Assembly (NCBI RefSeq): GCF_018882055.1
Contig: NZ_JACVPF010000001.1
Coordinates: 62,001-126,000 of the forward strand
Length of the DNA stretch: 64,000 nucleotides
From: Polynucleobacter sp. es-MAR-4
GTDB lineage: Bacteria > Pseudomonadota > Gammaproteobacteria > Burkholderiales > Burkholderiaceae
Direction of reading: 5' to 3'
Positions 16,730-24,127 of this stretch are shown here, piece by piece. The position numbers and the translations under genes are program-made. The notes below the pieces were generated by a model. It had not been told where the DNA came from, did no database searches, and saw nothing but the letters and a program-made list of their open reading frames with translations. Every line of letters starts with the position of its first letter. The first letter of the stretch is position 1.

Positions 16730-19075
16730 GTGGAGCTCCCCTTAGGCGACCCAAACACATCGGAATCCAAAGGTCAGGTCTCGCCTAAAGAGACCGCGAA
16801 TAGCGATAAGACTTCCATCATCGCCACCTTGTTGGCTCAGTCGAGCCGACATTTATTTGGCCCCACCTCTGCGCCAACATTACCTTTAAAGCATCAAGTT
16901 GTTTCTATTGATGGCCTCATTTCTAAATTAAGCTATCTCAAGCCTGATGAAGTTAATCTCATCAAGCAAGCATTTCATTTCGCTGATGCCGCCCACCTTG
17001 GTCAGTACCGCCATAGTGGTGAACCTTACATTACTCATCCTGTAGCAGTTGCCGAGCTCTGCGCTACCTGGCGCTTAGATGCATCCTCCATCATGGCAGC
17101 CTTACTGCATGATGTGATTGAAGATACGGGTTGCACTCAAGCAGACCTAGTCGGCAAGTTTGGTAGCAAAGTAGCAGAGCTTGTAGAGGGCTTAACCAAG
17201 CTGGATAAGCTCGAGTTTCAGAGTCACGCAGAGGCGCAAGCAGAAAGCTTCCGCAAGATGTTCATGGCGATGGCACGCGATGTTCGGGTGATTCTGGTGA
17301 AGCTGGCCGATCGCACACACAATATGCGCACACTCGATGCTGTGCCAATGGAAAAGCGTCGCAGGGTTGCCGCTGAAACGATCGAGATCTACGCTCCGAT
17401 TGCCCATCGCCTCGGCCTGAACGTTATTTACCGCGACTTGCAAGATCTCAGTTTCCGTTACTCCATGCCAATGCGCTTTAGGGTGATCGAAGGTGCAGTG
17501 AAGCGGGCGCGTGGTAACCGTAAAGAAATGGTGGAGAAGATTTTGCAAAATGCTCGGATGGCATTTGCAAAGGCCAATCTTGAGGTAGATCTCCAGGGCC
17601 GAGAAAAAACCCTCTTTAGTATCTACAACAAAATGCGTAACAAGCATTTGAGTTTTTCTCAGGTGCTTGATGTCTACGCCTTCAGGGTTACTGTGCACTC
17701 GATTGATGAGTGCTATCGCGCTTTGGGCATCTTGCACTCTCTTTACAAGCCCATGCCGGGCAAGTTTAAAGATTACATTGCGATTCCTAAACTCAATGGT
17801 TACCAGTCTTTGCACACAACACTCTTAGGCCCATCTGGTGTGCCGGTAGAGTTTCAGATACGCACGAGCGATATGCATGCTGTTGCAGAGGCAGGCGTTG
17901 CTGCACATTGGGCCTATAAGGATGGTGGCCCTGATATGAGCGAGGTGCAAAACCGCGCACATCAATGGCTGCAATCATTAATTGATATTCAGGATAGCAG
18001 CGGGGACTCACAAGAATTCTTAGAGCACGTCAAAATTGATTTGTTCCCAGATGCGGTTTATGTCTTTACACCTAAAGGGCAGATCAGGGCATTGCCTCGT
18101 GGTGCTACCGCCTTAGACTTTGCCTATTCGATTCATAGTGATGTGGGTAACACCTGCGTAGCCGTCAAGATTAATGGCATGCAGTTACCTCTACGTAGCG
18201 AGTTAAAGAATAGCGATATTGTTGAAGTAGTGACATCGGCTAATTCTCAGCCAAATCCAGGTTGGTTGGCATTCGTAAGAACGGGCAAAGCCCGCGCCTC
18301 CATTCGCCATTCTCTTAAGACCAAGCACTATGCTGAATCTCTGCAGTTGGGTGAGCGTCTCCTGGCTAATGCTTTACGTCAGCAGGGGGTTGATGCTGGA
18401 CTACTTACACCGGAGATCTGGGAAAAGTTATTGCATTGGACTGGTGACAAAACTCGTGAAGAGGCATGCGTCAATATTGCCCTGGGTCGCAGATCCCCTC
18501 AAGAGCTGGCAATTCGTTTAAAGATTCTGATTGATGATGAAGGCGGTGCAGAGCAAATGCGTTTGGGCGCGGCTGACTGGGTTTCACCGCATCAAGAAAT
18601 TGCTTCACACCATCACCAGCGTCAGGCTATTTTGGTCGATGGTCGCGAAGGAAACTCCATTAGCTTTCAAACTTGTTGCCATCCGATTCCTGGTGACAAC
18701 ATCATCGGCTACCTTGGAAAAGGTGAGGGCTTGCAGGTTCATACTAACGACTGCCCAGTTGCTCTCAGAATGCTTTCTAAGGACAGTGACAAGTGGGTAG
18801 AGGTCGAGTGGGGCAAAGAGGTCAACCGAGAGTTTGAGGTAGACCTAGCGATCGATACACGTCAAGGAAAGGGTGTTTTAGCTAGAGTGGCAAGCAGTGT
18901 CACCGCAGCCGACTCGAACATCCTGAACGTGTCCATGGATGACCGTTATAAAGAAGATGCTGTCACCATTCGATTCACGATCCAAGTATCAGACCGCTTA
19001 CACCTCTCGAAGGTGATGCGTAGCTTGCGTACAAATCATGATGTGATGCGAGTCACTCGGGTACGGGTTAGTTAA
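16730..19075 (+). CDS. spoT: Bifunctional (p)ppGpp synthetase/hydrolase (RelA/SpoT family)
   Basis: 781 residues. The HD hydrolase domain carries RHSGEPYITHP, LLHDVIEDT and ADRTHNMRTLD, so hydrolase residues look intact. The synthetase domain has the basic GKFKDYI segment (RxKD-like, as in bifunctional enzymes), PKLNGYQSLHT and VEFQIRT. TGS (VYVFTPKGQIRALPRGATALDFAY), zinc-finger-like (FQTCCHPIPGDNIIGY) and C-terminal ACT domains follow. The GTG start has AGGGG upstream; the first 60 residues are poorly conserved. Its position after gmk and rpoZ identifies it as the SpoT-type member rather than RelA. Confidence 0.95.
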   Translation: MELPLGDPNTSESKGQVSPKETANSDKTSIIATLLAQSSRHLFGPTSAPTLPLKHQVVSIDGLISKLSYLKPDEVNLIKQAFHFADAAHLGQYRHSGEPYITHPVAVAELCATWRLDASSIMAALLHDVIEDTGCTQADLVGKFGSKVAELVEGLTKLDKLEFQSHAEAQAESFRKMFMAMARDVRVILVKLADRTHNMRTLDAVPMEKRRRVAAETIEIYAPIAHRLGLNVIYRDLQDLSFRYSMPMRFRVIEGAVKRARGNRKEMVEKILQNARMAFAKANLEVDLQGREKTLFSIYNKMRNKHLSFSQVLDVYAFRVTVHSIDECYRALGILHSLYKPMPGKFKDYIAIPKLNGYQSLHTTLLGPSGVPVEFQIRTSDMHAVAEAGVAAHWAYKDGGPDMSEVQNRAHQWLQSLIDIQDSSGDSQEFLEHVKIDLFPDAVYVFTPKGQIRALPRGATALDFAYSIHSDVGNTCVAVKINGMQLPLRSELKNSDIVEVVTSANSQPNPGWLAFVRTGKARASIRHSLKTKHYAESLQLGERLLANALRQQGVDAGLLTPEIWEKLLHWTGDKTREEACVNIALGRRSPQELAIRLKILIDDEGGAEQMRLGAADWVSPHQEIASHHHQRQAILVDGREGNSISFQTCCHPIPGDNIIGYLGKGEGLQVHTNDCPVALRMLSKDSDKWVEVEWGKEVNREFEVDLAIDTRQGKGVLARVASSVTAADSNILNVSMDDRYKEDAVTIRFTIQVSDRLHLSKVMRSLRTNHDVMRVTRVRVS

Positions 19076-19091
19076 ACCCTTTCACCCTCAA

Positions 19092-19592
19092 TTAGCGGTA
19101 CTGAACGTCTAGGATTTCAATTTCACTGGGGCCAGTGGGCGTCTGGATTTTGACGCAATCACCAAGGCGAGCCTTGATCAGAGCTTTGGCAATTGGGGAG
19201 ACCCAGCTGACATGCCCCAGGTCCAGATCGACCTCGTCGACCCCCACGATCGTAATAGTGGTCTCTTTTCCGACATCAGCACCTTCAAGGCTTGCATAGG
19301 TCACAGTAGCCCCAAAAAAGACCTGTTCCGCATCCGCATCACCTGATTTACGGGCCTGATTGTCGACAACTACGGCAAATTCAAGGCGCTGGTTTAGGAA
19401 GCGAATCCGGCGATCTATCTCCCGAAGTCGCTTTTTTCCATAGATATAGTCCCCATTTTCAGAGCGATCGCCATTGGAGGCGGCCCAGTGAACAACCTTC
19501 ACAACCTCAGGCCGATCAAGGTTCAGGAGCTGTAAAAGCTCACTTTTGATGCGTTCGTGGCCAGCAGGTGTGATGTAGTTCTTCTCTTCCAT
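19092..19592 (-). CDS. greB: Transcription elongation factor GreB
   Basis: 166 residues starting MEEKNYITPAGHERIKSEL. The acidic-tip region ASNGDRSENGDYIYGKKR and REIDRRIRFL match GreB rather than GreA. The C-terminal FKBP-like domain has SPIAKALIKARLGD. It stimulates cleavage of backtracked RNA by RNA polymerase. The start codon lies only 18 bp from the divergent tRNA-Arg gene. It converges on spoT with a 16-bp gap and no obvious terminator. Confidence 0.95.
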   Translation of the reverse strand: MEEKNYITPAGHERIKSELLQLLNLDRPEVVKVVHWAASNGDRSENGDYIYGKKRLREIDRRIRFLNQRLEFAVVVDNQARKSGDADAEQVFFGATVTYASLEGADVGKETTITIVGVDEVDLDLGHVSWVSPIAKALIKARLGDCVKIQTPTGPSEIEILDVQYR

Positions 19593-19610
19593 GGCATAAT
19601 TATGGCTGTT

Positions 19611-19687
19611 GCGGCTGTAGCTCAGCTGGATAGAGTACTTGGCTACGAACCAAGGGGTCGTGGGTTCAATTCCTGCCAGCCGCACCA
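19611..19687 (+). tRNA. tRNA-Arg (anticodon ACG)
   Basis: A 77-nt cloverleaf with encoded CCA. The acceptor GCGGCTG pairs with CAGCCGC, the anticodon loop CTACGAA is closed by CTTGG/CCAAG and gives anticodon ACG, and the T arm GTGGGTTCAATTCCTGC is normal. CATAAT at 19595-19600 may be its -10 box, which would place the promoter over the greB start. A strong terminator follows. Confidence 0.97.
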
Positions 19688-19695
19688 ACCTATAC

Positions 19696-19727
19696 AGGGC
19701 CTAGTTGAAGAACTGGGCCCTTTTTTC
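19696..19727 (+). terminator. Intrinsic terminator after tRNA-Arg
   Basis: An 11-bp stem with one G-T pair (19696-19706 with 19711-19721), loop GAAG, followed by T5. It separates the tRNA from the lipid-transport operon. Confidence 0.85.
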
Positions 19728-19776
19728 TTTTTTAAGCATTTCAGAGCGGTTTATTCAAATCCCTTATAGTTTGTCT

Positions 19777-20949
19777 ATGGCTATTTCTGACGCTAATTCC
19801 ACGAATGCACCTGCTCCTGTAGCCATCTGGTCGCAAACGAACGCAACGCACGCTCAAGTCACCATGAGTGGTGTGGTCAATGTGTATTCCTTGGCAGGCG
19901 TGTGGACTGATATTCGACAAAAACAAAATCTATGGCTAGGGCAGGGAAATGCCCAAAGCTGCTCCTTGGTTTTTGATGCTTCACAAGTGAGCTCTTTAGA
20001 TGGATCAGCCTTTGCATTCTTAATCGATGTGCAAGAGGCTCAGCAAAAAGCAGGTGGGCAATTTGATATTCAGGGTTTAGATCCAAAGTATCAACCGCTC
20101 TTGCATGAATTTGATCCCATCAATAATTTATTCCCTGTTCCAGCCGCAAAACAAAAAAACAATTTTGTTGTCAGCATTGGAATGGCAGCCCAAGATTTCT
20201 TGGACGATGCTCGGGGTCTGATTACGTTTACCGGTCACTTGTCTGCAGACTTGGCTTGGTCGATACGCAATATCCGGCAAGTACGTTGGGGTGATTTTGT
20301 AAATGCCGCAGTAGAGGCTGGCATTTCTGCATTACCCATTGTTGGCCTAGTAGCCTTTTTGATTGGAGTCATCCTATCTTTTCAGGCTGCGATTGGTATG
20401 AAGCAGTTCGGCGCAGTTTCATTTGTAGGGCCACTGGCTGCTTTGGGTATTGTTCGCGAGATGGGCCCGCTCATCACCGCAATCTTGCTTGCTGGTCGAT
20501 CATCTGCTGCATTTGCTGCGGAGATCGGTACGATGACTGTCAATAGCGAAGTCGATGCATTGGTCACTGGTGGTTTAAGCCCAATTCGATTCTTAGTGGT
20601 ACCGCGAGTATTGGCCGGAATTCTGGTGGCGCCAATCTTGACCTTATTTGCCGATATCGTCAGTATTTTTTCTTCTATGTTGACGATGCAAATTTATGGC
20701 ATCCCTTTTATTAATTTCTATAACGGTATGTTGGCTGCGGTTGATATTGAAGATGTGCTGTCGGGTCTTGTGAAGGCTACCTTATTTGGCGTTGTTGTCT
20801 CGGCGATGGGTTGTTTACGGGGCATGCAAACCGGTACTGGCGCAGCTGCAGTGGGTATCTCTGCAACTAGGGCTGTAGTGAGCAGCATTGTCATGATTGT
20901 TTTGGTGGACGGTATCTTTGCTTACATCTCTTACAGGACGGGCTTCTGA
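19777..20949 (+). CDS. mlaE: MCE-type lipid ABC transporter permease with N-terminal STAS-like domain (MlaE family)
   Basis: 390 residues; the start is ATG 19777 (MAISDANSTN). Residues about 20-130 form a STAS-like domain (LVFDASQVSSLDGSA, FDIQGLD), equivalent to MlaB fused to the permease. Residues about 185-390 are the MlaE permease with five or so membrane helices, including FVGPLAALGIVREMGPLITA and AAEIGTMTVNSEVDAL, the family signature. The gene starts a tightly overlapped operon with the ATPase, MCE protein and lipoprotein. The system is expected to move phospholipids between inner and outer membrane; the direction cannot be told from sequence. Confidence 0.9.
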   Translation: MAISDANSTNAPAPVAIWSQTNATHAQVTMSGVVNVYSLAGVWTDIRQKQNLWLGQGNAQSCSLVFDASQVSSLDGSAFAFLIDVQEAQQKAGGQFDIQGLDPKYQPLLHEFDPINNLFPVPAAKQKNNFVVSIGMAAQDFLDDARGLITFTGHLSADLAWSIRNIRQVRWGDFVNAAVEAGISALPIVGLVAFLIGVILSFQAAIGMKQFGAVSFVGPLAALGIVREMGPLITAILLAGRSSAAFAAEIGTMTVNSEVDALVTGGLSPIRFLVVPRVLAGILVAPILTLFADIVSIFSSMLTMQIYGIPFINFYNGMLAAVDIEDVLSGLVKATLFGVVVSAMGCLRGMQTGTGAAAVGISATRAVVSSIVMIVLVDGIFAYISYRTGF

Positions 20950-21716
20950 TGGATGCATTAGATAACGCGCTTGACGTTCAAAATCTCACTGTGGGATATG
21001 GCTCTAAGATTCTGTTGCAGAACCTGAATTTTTCCGTGGCTAATGGAGAGATTTTTGTCATTTTGGGTGGATCAGGCTGTGGTAAATCAAGTCTCTTAAA
21101 GAATTTATTTGGTCTATACCAGCCGATTGCGGGGGATGTGTTGATTGAGGGTCAAAACATCACCACCGCTCAAGGAGCTGAGCGTCAAAAAATTATGACC
21201 AGCTTTGGGGTGATGTATCAGCAGGGTGCCTTGTTTGGTTCTATGAATTTGCTGGATAACGTCACCCTCTTTATGGAGGAGTACACCAAGCTAAGCCGAG
21301 ATCAAATGAATCTATTAGCGCGCTGCAAGCTAGATTTAGTCGGTTTACTCCCATACGAAACCTATATGCCTAGCGAGATTAGTGGTGGCATGCAGAAGCG
21401 AGCAGCTATTGCGCGTGCGATGGCTCTTGATCCCAAGATCTTGTTCTTAGATGAGCCTTCTGCTGGCCTTGATCCAATTACATCGGCTGACCTTGATAGT
21501 ACGATCCTGGATCTCTCAAAAAACTTGGGATTTACCTTTGTGATCGTTTCTCACGAACTGGCAAGTATTTATTCCATCGCCGACAAGGTGATTATGTTGG
21601 ACAAGGATGCCAAAGGCATTATTGCTGAGGGTGATCCTAAAGTATTAAGAGACACCAGCAAAGATCCTCGGGTACATCAATTCTTCAATCGCATTATGAG
21701 CAAGGACGCAGCATGA
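20949..21716 (+). CDS. mlaF: MCE-type lipid ABC transporter ATPase (MlaF-like)
   Basis: 255 residues. Walker A GGSGCGKSS, Q-loop YQQGALFGSMNLLDNV, signature SGGMQKRAAIARA, Walker B ILFLDEPSAGLDP and the H-loop VIVSHE are all present. The GALF after the Q-loop is typical of MlaF-like ATPases. Its start overlaps the permease stop (TGATG), showing translational coupling. It powers the lipid transporter with the permease and MCE protein. Confidence 0.93.
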   Translation: MDALDNALDVQNLTVGYGSKILLQNLNFSVANGEIFVILGGSGCGKSSLLKNLFGLYQPIAGDVLIEGQNITTAQGAERQKIMTSFGVMYQQGALFGSMNLLDNVTLFMEEYTKLSRDQMNLLARCKLDLVGLLPYETYMPSEISGGMQKRAAIARAMALDPKILFLDEPSAGLDPITSADLDSTILDLSKNLGFTFVIVSHELASIYSIADKVIMLDKDAKGIIAEGDPKVLRDTSKDPRVHQFFNRIMSKDAA

Positions 21717-22627
21717 GTAACAACTCCAACCCCAATTATTTCCGCCTGGGTATTTTTGTCTTGGTGGCAATCGGCGCATTGCTCACCATCATATTAATTT
21801 TTGGTTCTGGGCAGCTCTTTAAAAAATCGTTCATGACAGAAACCTACGTCAAGCAATCGGTGACAGGTCTAGATGCCGGGGCAGCCGTACGCTTTAGAGG
21901 GGTGAAGATTGGGCAGGTGACCTCTATCGGTTTATCGGGTGACATGTATGAAAAAGATGTTCCCATGATCGAGAAGCATGAATATGTTGTGGTGAGAATG
22001 CAGATTTTTGGAGATGCTATTGAGAGAAGCCATCTCGAAACTTTTATCAAAGACAATTTGCGTGCGCGTATTCGTTCCATGGGCATTACTGGTGTGAATT
22101 ACGTAGAGTTGGATTTTTATCCTAAGTCTGATCAGAATTACACGCTTAAATATTCATGGCAGCCAGATTATCCAGTGGTCCCATCCATGCCAAATCAGGC
22201 TGATGAAATCATTTCTGGTATTCAGAAGTTAATTAGTGCATTGAACGGTTTAGATGTGGATGGAACTCAGAAGAAGTTTGATTCACTATTGGTCAATCTG
22301 AATAAGCTGATGGCTGGCGATGGAAAAGACAATGCCGGTCTCCTCAATTCGGTTAAAGATCTGAATGTGTTGTTGGATCGGATTGCTAAAGTGACCGATA
22401 AAGACCAGCTCAATATTCTGATGCGTGAATTGGTTGCCACCATGGTTTCTTTACGCCAAACCGTGACGAGTGTTCAGGGTGATACCACTGCAACTTTAGA
22501 GAATATTCGTCAGGCAAGTGAACAGTTGAATGAATTTACCCGTGTGGCAAGTCAATCACCATCTACCTTGATTTGGGGTGAGCCACCTGCACGCATTACG
22601 CCTCCAATGAATGGAGTTCAAAAATGA
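21713..22627 (+). CDS. mlaD: MlaD-family MCE domain protein
   Basis: 304 residues with one N-terminal membrane helix (about 9-31, LGIFVLVAIGALLTIILIF), placing the rest in the periplasm. A single MCE domain follows (about 40-125: FKKSFMTETYVKQSVTGLDA, AAVRFRGVKIGQVTSIGL), then a long helical tail (about 165-285) that can form the hexameric channel or needle. It overlaps the ATPase by ATGA. The longer C-terminal helical region compared with E. coli MlaD (about 183 residues) suggests a more extended tunnel. Confidence 0.92.
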   Translation: MSNNSNPNYFRLGIFVLVAIGALLTIILIFGSGQLFKKSFMTETYVKQSVTGLDAGAAVRFRGVKIGQVTSIGLSGDMYEKDVPMIEKHEYVVVRMQIFGDAIERSHLETFIKDNLRARIRSMGITGVNYVELDFYPKSDQNYTLKYSWQPDYPVVPSMPNQADEIISGIQKLISALNGLDVDGTQKKFDSLLVNLNKLMAGDGKDNAGLLNSVKDLNVLLDRIAKVTDKDQLNILMRELVATMVSLRQTVTSVQGDTTATLENIRQASEQLNEFTRVASQSPSTLIWGEPPARITPPMNGVQK

Positions 22628-23289
22628 TGTTCATAAAAATTCAGATGAAGAAAAACTCACCCCTCATCAAGTTTGCAGCTTGCGCATTCATCATGGCTGC
22701 ATTGAGTGCCTGTTCTTTGCCAAAAAGACCAGCATTGGAAACGAGTAGCTGGATGGTTGCGCCAGAGCGTACAGGCGCCCCATATAAGCCGCGTAGCGAC
22801 CTGTGGCTCAAGATGGGATCTGTTTCGACGGCACCTCCTTTTGATGGCAAGTCTTTGGTCTACCGTTTAGGTGATCAGCGCTATGAAAAGGATTTCTACA
22901 ATATTTATTCCGCACTGCCAAATGAGATGGTGGGCAATGCCACTCGCCAGTGGCTTAATAACGCTCAAATCTTTTCAATGACTGTGGGGCAGGGGAATAG
23001 CTTCTTTCCTTATTACAACCTACAACTCTCTGTAGAAGAGTTTTATGGTGATTACCGGGTCCGTCCAGAGGCCGTTGTCACGGTAGAGTTCTTCCTGAGT
23101 GCAACAGATCCTCAAAAGCGCAATCCGATGATTGGTAAAAATCGATATACCAAGAGAATTGCACTCAAAGACAATACGCCTCAAGCATTGATTTTGGGTC
23201 AGCAAGAGGCCTTGGCGCAAATTTTGAAAGAGTATGAGGTAGCGCTTTATGGTTACGCCGGAAATCTGCCTCCACCCTTAGGGCAATAG
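22624..23289 (+). CDS. Outer-membrane lipoprotein of an MCE transporter (ABC-type transport auxiliary, PqiC-like)
   Basis: 221 residues with a lipoprotein signal peptide ending in LSAC (Cys at about 30), so it is expected to be lipidated and, lacking an Asp after the Cys, sent to the outer membrane. The body (LVYRLGDQRYEKDFYNIYSA, ATRQWLNNAQIFSMTV) fits the transport auxiliary lipoprotein family related to PqiC. It overlaps the MCE gene stop by ATGA; the ATG at 22627 or the one at 22645 could also serve as start. It probably docks the MCE channel at the outer membrane. Confidence 0.82.
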   Translation: MMFIKIQMKKNSPLIKFAACAFIMAALSACSLPKRPALETSSWMVAPERTGAPYKPRSDLWLKMGSVSTAPPFDGKSLVYRLGDQRYEKDFYNIYSALPNEMVGNATRQWLNNAQIFSMTVGQGNSFFPYYNLQLSVEEFYGDYRVRPEAVVTVEFFLSATDPQKRNPMIGKNRYTKRIALKDNTPQALILGQQEALAQILKEYEVALYGYAGNLPPPLGQ

Positions 23290-23330
23290 TCATTCTAGAA
23301 TTGCAAAAATCATAAAAAAGTGGAGAAGAC

Positions 23331-24116
23331 ATGGATTTAGGGCTTAAAGGAAAAGTGGCATTGGTAATGGCGTCTAGCCGCGGTTTGGGTCAGGCGATGG
23401 CCGTTTCTCTGGCGCGCGAAGGCGTGAAGGTAGCTGTGACTGGACGCAATCCCGAAGGGCTTAAGAAATCGGTAGAGTTAATTGAAGCGGCCGGTGGAAA
23501 AGCTTTGGCTTTAAGTTGGGATTTATCTGACCCTTCGGTCATCGATGGTTTAGTGAGTCAGGTTGAAAAAGAGCTGGGACCAATTGATATTTTGGTAAAC
23601 AACACTGGCGGACCTCCTCCAACACTAGCTGCCGGACAAGATCCTGCCTTGTGGCAAAAAAGTTTTAATGACATGGTGCTGTCGCTGATCAGCATTACCG
23701 ATCGCGTTCTCCCGGGAATGCGTCAACGTAAGTGGGGTCGCATTATCACTAGTACCACTTCAGGTGCGATTGCCCCTATCAAAAACTTGGCAATTTCCAA
23801 TACCTTACGCGCTGCACTGTTAGCTTGGTCTAAAACCTTGGCAGCAGAAGTGGCTGCTGAAGGGATTACAGTCAATGTGATCATGCCGGGCCGTGTTGCA
23901 ACTGATCGCTTGCGTCAATTGGATGAAGCACGTGCTCAACGCGAGAACGTTAGCTATGACTCTGTTGTGCAAGCCAGCTTGAAGCAGATTCCGATGGGTC
24001 GTTACGGTGATCCTCAAGAATATGGTGATACTGCCGCTTTTTTAGCAAGTCAAAGCGCTTCCTTTATCACTGGGTCAGTGATCCGTGTTGATGGTGGCCA
24101 GATTCAGGCGATCTAA
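23331..24116 (+). CDS. SDR-fold protein with degenerate catalytic tetrad
   Basis: 261 residues with a Rossmann fold of the short-chain dehydrogenase family. The glycine motif is altered (MASSRGLGQA rather than TGxxxGxG), NNTGG replaces NNAG, and the active-site Tyr-x3-Lys is Ser156-x3-Arg160 (SNTLR). The C-terminus (VRVDGGQIQAI) is SDR-like. A subgroup of ketoacyl-reductase-like SDRs with imperfect motifs is known, so this may be a divergent enzyme rather than a pseudoenzyme. The GGAGA ribosome binding site is good. It lies 41 bp after the MCE lipoprotein gene. Confidence 0.88.
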   Translation: MDLGLKGKVALVMASSRGLGQAMAVSLAREGVKVAVTGRNPEGLKKSVELIEAAGGKALALSWDLSDPSVIDGLVSQVEKELGPIDILVNNTGGPPPTLAAGQDPALWQKSFNDMVLSLISITDRVLPGMRQRKWGRIITSTTSGAIAPIKNLAISNTLRAALLAWSKTLAAEVAAEGITVNVIMPGRVATDRLRQLDEARAQRENVSYDSVVQASLKQIPMGRYGDPQEYGDTAAFLASQSASFITGSVIRVDGGQIQAI

Positions 24117-24127
24117 TCCTAGTGTTA

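Noticed and set aside
19593..19688. N-terminal extension of greB across the tRNA-Arg gene
   Set aside because: The extra residues are a translation of the tRNA antisense strand; the conserved GreB start is at 19592.
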